Source: Deinococcus humi (GTDB lineage: Bacteria; Deinococcota; Deinococci; Deinococcales; Deinococcaceae). Taken from it: a stretch of DNA of 64,000 nt. The stretch lies in contig NZ_JACHFL010000013.1 of NCBI RefSeq assembly GCF_014201875.1, positions 62,001-126,000 on the forward strand. The letters run 5' to 3'. Below, piece by piece: positions 57,466 through 64,000 of this stretch (position 1 is the stretch's first letter; every line of letters starts with the position of its first letter). The position numbers and the translations under genes were made by a program. The notes below the pieces were generated by a model. That model made no database searches. It had not been told where the DNA came from and saw only the letters and a list, made by a program, of their open reading frames with translations.

Positions 57466-58466
57466 CGGCCCCGCTTCTCAGCGTGCGTGATCTGAACGTC
57501 CGCATTCCCACGCCCGGAGGGGTCTTGCATGCCGTCCGGGGAGTCAATTTCGACCTGTTGCCCGGCGAGGTGCTGGGCCTGGTGGGGGAGTCGGGCAGCG
57601 GCAAGAGCGTGACCCTGCGCTCGCTGATCCGCCTGCACCGCCCGCCGATTGCAATGACGGGAACGGTGGAGTACGGCGGCCAGAATCTCCTGACGGCTTC
57701 AGAAGCCAGGCTGCGGGACGTGCGCGGGTCTCAGATCAGCATGATCTTTCAGGAACCGATGTCGGCGCTGAACCCGGTGCTGACGGTGGGCGAGCAGATC
57801 GGGGAGAACTTGCGGGAACATCGGGGACTGCGGGGCCGCGCGGCGCAGGAGCGGGCCGCCGAGCTGCTGGACCTGACCGGTATTCCCAGCCCCCGGGCCC
57901 GCCTCGCCGACTATCCGCATCAGTTCTCCGGCGGGATGCGCCAGCGGGCCATGATCGCCATCGCGCTGGCCTCCGAGCCGCAACTGCTGCTGGCCGACGA
58001 GCCGACGACAGCGCTGGACGTGACCATCCAGGATCAGATTCTGCGCTTGTTGCTGCGGCTGCGCGAGGAACTGCACATGAGCGTCATTCTGGTCACACAC
58101 GATCTGGGCGTGGTGGCCCAAACCTGTGACCGTGTGGCCGTGATGTACGGTGGCCGCCTGGTGGAGACGGCGGGGGTGCGTGACCTGTTCCACGCGCCCA
58201 AACACGCCTACACGCTGGGGCTGCTGCGGAGCCTGCCCGGGGCCGGAGAACATCGCCGTCCCTTGCAGCCGATTCCCGGTGGTCCACCCGATTTGCGGTC
58301 CTTGCCGCCGGGCTGCCCCTTCGCGCCGCGCTGCGAATACGTGACCGACGCCTGCCGTGGCCATGAGCCACCGCTGCTGGAGGTCGCCCCGGGCCGCTTC
58401 AGCGCCTGCATTCATTACGACAAGTTGCCGGCGCTGAAGGCCAGCCTTGAGGAGGTGGGCGTATGA
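57462..58466 (+). CDS. ABC transporter ATPase, DppD type
   Basis: A 334-residue ATPase. Walker [11 protein letters not shown]-loop [12 protein letters not shown], signature [12 protein letters not shown], Walker [13 protein letters not shown] and H-loop VTHDLG are all intact. The C-terminal oligopeptide-transporter extension has the CPFAPRCEY...CRGHEPPLL cysteines, which in some DppD proteins bind a 4Fe-4S cluster. It forms the heterodimeric motor with the following ATPase; its start and stop overlap neighbours. Confidence 0.96.
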   Translation: MTAPLLSVRDLNVRIPTPGGVLHAVRGVNFDLLPGEVLGLVGESGSGKSVTLRSLIRLHRPPIAMTGTVEYGGQNLLTASEARLRDVRGSQISMIFQEPMSALNPVLTVGEQIGENLREHRGLRGRAAQERAAELLDLTGIPSPRARLADYPHQFSGGMRQRAMIAIALASEPQLLLADEPTTALDVTIQDQILRLLLRLREELHMSVILVTHDLGVVAQTCDRVAVMYGGRLVETAGVRDLFHAPKHAYTLGLLRSLPGAGEHRRPLQPIPGGPPDLRSLPPGCPFAPRCEYVTDACRGHEPPLLEVAPGRFSACIHYDKLPALKASLEEVGV

Positions 58467-59506
58467 CCGTTCCGCTTTCCGGGGCCACTCCGCCCCTGAT
58501 GGAGATTCATGGGCTCACCAAGACGTTCCCGGTGGGCCAGAGCTTGCTGGCGCGTTTACGTGGGCAACCACGGCGCGCCGTGCAGGCCCTGACCGACGTG
58601 GAACTGACCGTGCGGCGCGGCGAGACGCTGGGCATCGTGGGCGAGAGCGGCTGCGGCAAATCCACGCTGGCGCGGACGCTGGTGCGGCTGTACGACGCGG
58701 ACAGAGGCAGCGTTCGGTACGGCGATCTGGACGTGCTGACGCTGCGCGGCGCGGACCTGCGGCAGTACAACCGCCAAGTGCAGATGATCTTTCAGGATCC
58801 GTATTCCAGCCTCAACCCGCGTATGACTGTGGAGGCCATGCTGCGCGAGGCGCTGAGTGTGCACAGGATGCGCCCACCCGCGGAGCAACCCGCCCGCGTG
58901 CGCGAACTGCTGCGGCTGGTGGGCCTGCCGCCCGAAGCTGCGGGCCGCCTGCCGCATGAGTTTTCCGGTGGTCAGCGCCAGCGCATCGGGATCGCGCGGG
59001 CACTGGCTCTGGAACCCCAGTGCTTGATTGCCGACGAGCTGGTGTCCGCGCTGGACGTTTCGGTCCAGGCACAGGTGGTCAACCTGCTGCTGGAGTTGCA
59101 GGAGCGCCTGGACCTGACCGTACTGTTCGTGGCGCATGATCTACGACTGGTGCGCCACATCTCCCACCGGGTGGCGGTGATGTATCTGGGCCGGGTGGTG
59201 GAGGTTTCCGACACGGGCGCGATTTTCACCTCGCCGCGTCATCCCTACACGCAGGCCCTGCTGGCTGCCGCGCCCACCCTTGATCCCACCCAGCGCACGG
59301 CGGCCCCGGCCATCACCGGCGAATTGCCCAGCCCGCTGAATGTGCCGAGCGGCTGCGCCTTCCGGACCCGCTGCCCGCACGCCTTTGACCGCTGTGCCAC
59401 CGAGCGCCCCGCGCTGCTGAAGCTGGCCGATGGCCCGGAGGTGGCCTGCCATCTGTACGATTCCGGCGCCTCTCCCAGCACCGTCCCGCTTAAGGTGGCG
59501 ACATGA
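58463..59506 (+). CDS. ABC transporter ATPase, DppF type
   Basis: A 347-residue ATPase. Walker A GESGCGKST, Q-loop MIFQDPYSSLNP, signature FSGGQRQRIGIA, Walker B CLIADELVSALD (Leu-Val in place of the usual Pro-Val) and H-loop VAHDLR are present. The C-terminal extension has CAFRTRCPHAFDRC. ATG 58463 overlaps the previous stop; its own stop overlaps the GntR gene. It completes the five-part importer. Confidence 0.95.
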   Translation: MTVPLSGATPPLMEIHGLTKTFPVGQSLLARLRGQPRRAVQALTDVELTVRRGETLGIVGESGCGKSTLARTLVRLYDADRGSVRYGDLDVLTLRGADLRQYNRQVQMIFQDPYSSLNPRMTVEAMLREALSVHRMRPPAEQPARVRELLRLVGLPPEAAGRLPHEFSGGQRQRIGIARALALEPQCLIADELVSALDVSVQAQVVNLLLELQERLDLTVLFVAHDLRLVRHISHRVAVMYLGRVVEVSDTGAIFTSPRHPYTQALLAAAPTLDPTQRTAAPAITGELPSPLNVPSGCAFRTRCPHAFDRCATERPALLKLADGPEVACHLYDSGASPSTVPLKVAT

Positions 59507-60525
59507 ATCTGGGAGCGACTTCGGCAATACTGGACACCGAATCTTTCGGCTGGCCGCTGGGCATCGACCGCAGTCTGGGCGTTCCGGTGGGGGCGCAGCT
59601 GCGTGGGCAACTGGAATACGGCATCGCCTGCGGCGATATTCCCCGCGGCGCGCGGCTGCCCAGCGTGCGCGAGCTGTCGCAGGAACTGGGCGTGGCCCAC
59701 ATGACGGTGGCGGGCGTGTACAAGGAGCTGCTGGGGCTGGGGCTGATCGTCACGGCGCGTGGACGCGGCACCTTCGTGGCGGACGTTCCGCAGCCGCCGC
59801 CCGGTCCCGATCCGGCACGGTTGACCCGGCTGCTCGCGGACACCCTGGCGCAAGCCGAGGGCGAGGGATATAGCCTGCGCCAAATCGGCGAGGCCATGAA
59901 CGCCCTGATCGCGCGTGGGGCACGGCCCACGCACACCGGTGTCAACGTGCTGCTGGTGGGCCTGTTTGCCGACGCCACCCGCGGGTACGCGGCGGATGTG
60001 CAGGCGATCCTGCCTGCCGGCGACCGGGTGCAGGCGGTCACGCTGGACGATCTGCGCTCCAGGCACGCACTGGAGAGCGCCCAGAACGCCGATGTGGTGC
60101 TCTCGCTGGCCCACCGACTGAATGAAACGCGTGCGCTGCTGCCAGGGCGGGAAGTCATTCCGGTGGGCTTCATTCCCTCGCAGCGGACCCGTGCGGCGCT
60201 GGCGGCCCTTGATCCCATGATCCGGCTGGCGATTGTGGCGACGTTCGAGGAGTTCCTGCCCACTTTCCTGAGCGGTGTCAGACGTTTCGCGCCGCATGTG
60301 TCCGCCGTCCAGGCCACCCACCTGCACGCCAACAATCTGCAGGGTGTGCTGGACGCCTGCGACGTGGCGATCTACGCCACCGGCTCCGAGACGGTCCGGA
60401 CCCTGATGCCCCACAAACCTGCTCTCGAATACCGACACATCGTCGATCCGCGCGACATTGAGGGACTGGTGCTGCCTGCCGTCGAGGCCCAGAGAGCACC
60501 TCACCACACCAAGGAGCCGTTATGA
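59503..60525 (+). CDS. GntR-family regulator with unusual C-terminal domain
   Basis: A 340-residue regulator. The N-terminal winged helix is GntR type: GDIPRGARLPSVRELSQELG, then VAHMTVAGVYKELLGLGLIV and GRGTFVAD. The following 250 residues do not look like the FCD, UTRA or aminotransferase domains; they contain a Rossmann-like part (VNVLLVGLFADATRGYAADV, DVVLSLAHRLNE) that may bind the imported compound or a product of it. Coupled to the ATPase and creatininase genes by four-base overlaps, it probably controls the operon through the inverted repeat at 53827. Confidence 0.88.
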   Translation: MNLGATSAILDTESFGWPLGIDRSLGVPVGAQLRGQLEYGIACGDIPRGARLPSVRELSQELGVAHMTVAGVYKELLGLGLIVTARGRGTFVADVPQPPPGPDPARLTRLLADTLAQAEGEGYSLRQIGEAMNALIARGARPTHTGVNVLLVGLFADATRGYAADVQAILPAGDRVQAVTLDDLRSRHALESAQNADVVLSLAHRLNETRALLPGREVIPVGFIPSQRTRAALAALDPMIRLAIVATFEEFLPTFLSGVRRFAPHVSAVQATHLHANNLQGVLDACDVAIYATGSETVRTLMPHKPALEYRHIVDPRDIEGLVLPAVEAQRAPHHTKEPL

Positions 60526-61232
60526 CCGCCATCGAAGAGATGAACTGGATGCAACTGGAAGATTACCTGAAGCGGGATGACCGCTGCATCCTGCCGCTGG
60601 GGAGCACCGAACAGCACGCCCACCTGAGCCTATGCGTCGACAACATCCTGCCCTCGAAACTGGCCCAGGACGCTGTGGGCGACTCGGGCGTGCCGGTGTT
60701 TCCCGTGTTGCCCTACGGCATCACCCCGTATTTCCGGGCGTATCCGGGCAGCATCAACCTGCGGGTGCAAACATATCTGGCCATCGTGCGCGACATTCTG
60801 GACGCCCTGCACGAGCAGGGCTTCCGGCGCATCCTGATCGTCAACGGCCACGGCGGCAATACCCCGGCGCAGGGCTTCGCCGCCGAGTGGATGGCCGATC
60901 ATCCCGGCACGCAGGTCAAGTTTCACAACTGGTGGAACGCGCCGCAGGTCTGGGCCAAAGTTCAGGCCACGGACCCCAACGCCAGCCACGCTTCCTGGAT
61001 GGAGAATTTCCCCTGGACACGGCTGGATGGTGTGCAGATGCCGGACGAGGAGAAGGCGGCGATTGACCTGAACTACATGCGACTGCTGCATCCGGAAGCC
61101 CTGCGTGACTATCTAGGCGAGGGCAATTTCGGGGGACGGTTTCAGCGGCCTGATGAGGACATGCAGGCCATCTGGGACGTGGCGGTGGCGGAAACCCGCG
61201 CCCTGTTGGAGGGCGGGTGGGCTGAGTCGTGA
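60522..61232 (+). CDS. Creatininase-family amidohydrolase
   Basis: A 236-residue metal-dependent hydrolase of the creatininase/MftE group. PLGSTEQHAHLSLCVDN (Glu and His metal ligands, residues 27-43), FRAYPGSINLR, VNGHGGNTPAQ and the WMENFPWTRLDG region fit the family. Members open cyclic amides or cleave C-terminal peptides. In this operon it may hydrolyse the imported compound. Its start and stop overlap the neighbouring genes by four bases. Confidence 0.92.
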   Translation: MTAIEEMNWMQLEDYLKRDDRCILPLGSTEQHAHLSLCVDNILPSKLAQDAVGDSGVPVFPVLPYGITPYFRAYPGSINLRVQTYLAIVRDILDALHEQGFRRILIVNGHGGNTPAQGFAAEWMADHPGTQVKFHNWWNAPQVWAKVQATDPNASHASWMENFPWTRLDGVQMPDEEKAAIDLNYMRLLHPEALRDYLGEGNFGGRFQRPDEDMQAIWDVAVAETRALLEGGWAES

Positions 61233-62272
61233 GCGAGGACGGATCGCAAAAAATTCTGGTCTGGGGAGCCGGGGCCATTGGCGGCACGATCGGCGCGTAT
61301 CTGCTGCGGGACGGTTTTGACGTGACCTTCGTGGATGTGGCCGCCGATCACGTCCAGGCCATAGGTGACCGTGGCCTGAGCATTACCGGGCCGTTCGGAG
61401 ATTTCAGCGTGACCGCGCCTGCCTTCACCCCAGACGCGCTGCAGGGCGAGTGGGACACCATCCTGCTGTGCACCAAGGCCCAGCACACCGCGGCGGCGGC
61501 TCAGGCTCTGGCACCCCATCTGGGCGCGGACGGCGTGGTGGTGTCCATCCAGAACGGGCTCAATCCGCTGATCATCAATGAATTCATTCCTCCGGAGCGT
61601 GTGCTGGGCAGCTTCGTCAACTTCGGCGCGGATTATCTGGAGCCTGGGGTGGTGCATTACGGCGGACGCGGCGTGGTGGTGCTCGGCGAACAGGATGGAC
61701 AGCTGACCGGGCGGGCCAGACAGCTTCACGGGGTCCTGCGGCACTTTGAACCCGACGCCATCCTCAGCCCCAACGTGTTCGGCTACCTGTGGAGCAAACT
61801 GGCTTACGGGGCGCTGCTATTCGCCACGGCCGTCACCAACGACAGCATCGCCGACGCGCTCGATAGGGAAGAGGACCGCGCCCTGTACACCGAACTGGGC
61901 CGCGAGGTCATGCGCGTGGCGCTGGCACACGGCGTGACGCCCGAGGCCTTCAACGGCTTTGACCCGGCGGCCTTTCTGCCGGAGGCCGGCGACGCGGCGG
62001 CGCAGCGGAGCCTGGCCGAGATGGTGGCCTTCAACCGCCGCAGCGCCAAGACCCACAGCGGCATCTGGCGCGATCTGGCCGTTCGCAAGCGCACTACGGA
62101 GGTGGACGCACAACTGGGCTGGGTGGTGCATTTCGGGCGGCTGCACGGGGTTCCCACGCCGCTCAACGCCCGGCTGATCGAGCAGATTCACGAGATTGAG
62201 GCGGGAACGCGCGAGTTGAGCCGGGACAATCTGGCCGAGCTGCGCGCCCTGCTTCTTCAGGAGCAGGCATGA
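61229..62272 (+). CDS. 2-dehydropantoate 2-reductase (ApbA/PanE) family oxidoreductase
   Basis: A 347-residue NAD(P)-dependent reductase. The cofactor motif GAGAIGGTIGAYLL starts at residue 11; LLCTKAQHTAAAA, VVSIQNGLNP and YLWSKLAYGALLFATAV (with the conserved Lys) follow the ketopantoate reductase pattern. In catabolic operons such proteins often act on other 2-oxo or 2-hydroxy acids, so pantothenate synthesis is not implied. GTG 61229 overlaps the creatininase stop; its stop overlaps the SDR gene. Confidence 0.9.
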   Translation: MSEDGSQKILVWGAGAIGGTIGAYLLRDGFDVTFVDVAADHVQAIGDRGLSITGPFGDFSVTAPAFTPDALQGEWDTILLCTKAQHTAAAAQALAPHLGADGVVVSIQNGLNPLIINEFIPPERVLGSFVNFGADYLEPGVVHYGGRGVVVLGEQDGQLTGRARQLHGVLRHFEPDAILSPNVFGYLWSKLAYGALLFATAVTNDSIADALDREEDRALYTELGREVMRVALAHGVTPEAFNGFDPAAFLPEAGDAAAQRSLAEMVAFNRRSAKTHSGIWRDLAVRKRTTEVDAQLGWVVHFGRLHGVPTPLNARLIEQIHEIEAGTRELSRDNLAELRALLLQEQA

Positions 62273-63042
62273 CGGGCAGCGAGCGGTTCGCGGGCCAGAC
62301 CGTGATCGTCACGGGTGCGGGGCACGGGTTCGGTCGCACGATTGCCCACGCCTTCGCCTGGGAGGGAGCGGACGTCTGGACCTGCGACGTGAACACCGAG
62401 GGTCTGGGCGAGACGGCCAGGCTGGTCTACCACGACGGCCTGACCATTCACACCCGCGCGGTGGACGTGGGGGACGCCGCCGCCGTGGGTGCGTTCGTGG
62501 CTGAGGTTGTGGCCGAGACGGGCCGCGTGGACGTGCTGGTCAACAACGCGGGCGGTGTGCGCGGGCAGGTGGGCCGCCCCCTAGAAGCGGTCAGCCCCGC
62601 CGATTGGCACGCCATCTTCGCCGTCAACGTGGATGGGGCCTTTTTCTTCGCTCAGGCGGTGGCCTCGCACATGAAGGAGCGCCGGTCGGGCCGCATTATC
62701 AACATCTCCAGCGGCGCGGGCCTGGGCATCAGCCTGACCGGGATTCAGGCGTATGCCAGTGCCAAGGCCGCGCAGATCGGCCTGACCCGTCAGCTCGCCC
62801 ATGAGCTGGGCGCCTGGGGCATCACCGTCAACAACGTCGCGCCCGGCTTCGTCCGCAGCAATCCCACCACCGAGCGCCAGTGGGAAAGCTACGGCGAGGA
62901 GGGACAGCGCAAGCTGGTGGACGGCATTGCCCTGAAGCGGCTGGGCACACCCGAGGACATCGCCAACGCTGTTCTCTTCTTCGCCTCGGAGGGGGCCGGC
63001 TGGATCACGGGGCAGGTCTTGAGTGTGGACGGTGGCAAATGA
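62269..63042 (+). CDS. Short-chain dehydrogenase/reductase
   Basis: A 257-residue classical SDR. The cofactor motif TGAGHGFGRTI (residues 15-25), NNAGG, the active-site Ser in NISSGAGLG, and YASAK (Tyr/Lys) are present, with PGFV and the C-terminal GWITGQVLSVDGG typical of the group. The Asp in TCDVNTEG after the second strand suggests NAD rather than NADP. It oxidises or reduces an alcohol/ketone of the degraded compound. Both ends overlap neighbouring genes. Confidence 0.94.
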   Translation: MTGSERFAGQTVIVTGAGHGFGRTIAHAFAWEGADVWTCDVNTEGLGETARLVYHDGLTIHTRAVDVGDAAAVGAFVAEVVAETGRVDVLVNNAGGVRGQVGRPLEAVSPADWHAIFAVNVDGAFFFAQAVASHMKERRSGRIINISSGAGLGISLTGIQAYASAKAAQIGLTRQLAHELGAWGITVNNVAPGFVRSNPTTERQWESYGEEGQRKLVDGIALKRLGTPEDIANAVLFFASEGAGWITGQVLSVDGGK

Positions 63043-64000
63043 GCGGCCTGTCTGAGGTTCTGGCGCGGCTGGATCAGTGCGCTGCGACTTCGCTCTCCGA
63101 ACTGATCGAGTTCGCCTCCATCCCCAGCGTCAGCGCGCAGCCCGCCCACCAGGCGGACATGGAGCGGGCGGCGGGGTGGCTCATGGAACGGTTCAAGCGC
63201 GCGGGCCTCCAGACTGTGGAACGGTGGCCCACCGCCGGACACGCCGCCGTCTACGCCGAATATCTGGGCGCGGGCGAGGATGCGCCCACCCTGCTCGTTT
63301 ACGGCCATTACGACGTTCAGCCGCCCGATCCACTGGAGAAGTGGCACACGCCGCCCTTCACGCCCACGGTCAGGGGTGAGCGCATCTACGGACGCGGCGT
63401 CAGCGACGACAAGGGGCCACTGCTGCTGACCGTGCAGGTGCTGGACGCCTATCTGTCCACGCTGGGGCGGCTGCCGCTCAACCTTAAATTCCTGTTCGAG
63501 GGCGAGGAGGAAATGGGCAGCGCCCACCTGAACGAACTCGTCGCGCAGAATGCCGGGCGCCTGGGGGCCGATTTCGTCCTGAGCGCCGACGGCGGCATGT
63601 GGAGCGCTTCGGTTCCCTCGCTGACGGTCAGCGCCCGAGGGCTCGCGGCGCTGGAGCTGACCCTGCGCGGGGCGAGCAAGGACCTGCACTCCGGGCGGCA
63701 TGGCGGCAGCGTCCATAACCCCCTGCACGCGCTGGCCAGCCTGATCGCCGGACTCCATAACGAGTCAGGCCGCGTGACCGTACCGGGGTTCTATGACGGT
63801 GTCGCCGATCTGACCCCTCAGCAACGTGAGGGCATCCGGCAACTGCCCTTCAGTGACGAGGCGTATCTGAACCAGACCGGAGCGCCCGCCGTGTACGGCG
63901 AGGTGGGCTATTCGACGTTGGAGCGCCAGTGGCACCGGCCCACGCTGGAGGTCAACGGCCTGTGGGGCGGCTACACCGGCGAGGGCAGCAAGACCGTGCT
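63039..64000 (+). CDS. M20-family dipeptidase (cut by window end)
   Basis: The first 320 residues of a zinc peptidase of the M20 carnosinase-like group; a full protein would be about 450-470 residues. Metal and catalytic motifs are LVYGHYDVQPPDPLEKW (His and Asp), RGVSDDKGPLLL (bridging Asp), FEGEEEMGS (catalytic Glu-Glu) and LSADGGMW (third Asp). The lid domain begins at LTLRGASKDLHSGRHGG. It overlaps the SDR stop (ATGA). In this operon it probably cleaves an amide bond of the imported compound. Confidence 0.94.
   Translation, partial: MSGLSEVLARLDQCAATSLSELIEFASIPSVSAQPAHQADMERAAGWLMERFKRAGLQTVERWPTAGHAAVYAEYLGAGEDAPTLLVYGHYDVQPPDPLEKWHTPPFTPTVRGERIYGRGVSDDKGPLLLTVQVLDAYLSTLGRLPLNLKFLFEGEEEMGSAHLNELVAQNAGRLGADFVLSADGGMWSASVPSLTVSARGLAALELTLRGASKDLHSGRHGGSVHNPLHALASLIAGLHNESGRVTVPGFYDGVADLTPQQREGIRQLPFSDEAYLNQTGAPAVYGEVGYSTLERQWHRPTLEVNGLWGGYTGEGSKTV

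Overview
The window reads as a chromosomal (or large replicon) segment of a Deinococcus-like bacterium. The sequence is GC rich. It encodes an SLH-domain/beta-barrel envelope protein typical of the Deinococcus-Thermus group, a CsoR with the C-H-H ligand set described for Thermus, and core genes (recJ, prfA, greA, tsaE) with the expected motifs. At least eleven genes have a TANNNT -10 box ending five to seven bases before the start codon, the leaderless arrangement known to be common in Deinococcus. The genus is an inference; no rRNA gene is present.

Left part (1 to about 36.5 kb) is accessory. A type I restriction-modification locus (hsdM, hsdS, an inserted PD-(D/E)XK/DUF5655 nuclease gene, start of hsdR) is followed by orphan and plasmid-like genes: an MbcA/ParS/Xre-type antitoxin without visible toxin, a divergent TnpB-like nuclease gene overlapping a primase-polymerase-like gene, two replication-relaxation-like proteins and a KfrA-like DNA-binding protein. 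Metal and sulfur modules come next. The first is a CstR-controlled sulfide/persulfide cluster (CstB-like dioxygenase, rhodanese, TauE, two YedE halves). The second is a CsoR-controlled copper cluster (CopZ, CsoR, glutaredoxin, a CPD-type P1B ATPase, CopA). The third combines a copper-storage protein, two DUF305 proteins and a two-component system, tied together by a repeated CTTTACAC/CTTAACAC box. The fourth is an arsenic cluster (ArsR, two ArsC, ArsB, a phosphoesterase, a cysteine-rich MarR, an ArsN2-DUF6428 fusion, an MFS carrier). A SRAP protein and a tyrosine integrase close the region. The integrase lies beside the 3' end of an intact tRNA-Arg(CCT), so the whole left part is probably one integrated element, or several stacked ones, whose far end is outside the window.

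Right part (36.7 to 64 kb) looks like core chromosome. It holds three lineage-type genes of unknown function (one with a roadblock-like domain), tsaE, an ABM monooxygenase, homoserine dehydrogenase, prfA preceded by a 31-codon overlapping leader ORF, a Nudix hydrolase, a Dph6-like ATPase, greA, an HD-domain protein, a crotonase, the SLH protein with a collagen-like GPA tract, a LapA-like membrane protein, recJ and an S66 peptidase. It ends in a long, tightly overlapping operon: a peptide/opine-type ABC importer (binding protein, two permeases, two ATPases), a GntR regulator, a creatininase-family hydrolase, a ketopantoate-reductase-family enzyme, an SDR and an M20 peptidase cut by the window end. 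This operon probably imports and degrades one amide-containing compound.

The most unusual items are the TnpB-like/primase-polymerase gene pair, the CPD-motif copper-type ATPase, the shared OmpR-type box of the copper-storage regulon, the ArsN2-DUF6428 fusion with an internal ribosome binding site, and the prfA leader ORF.
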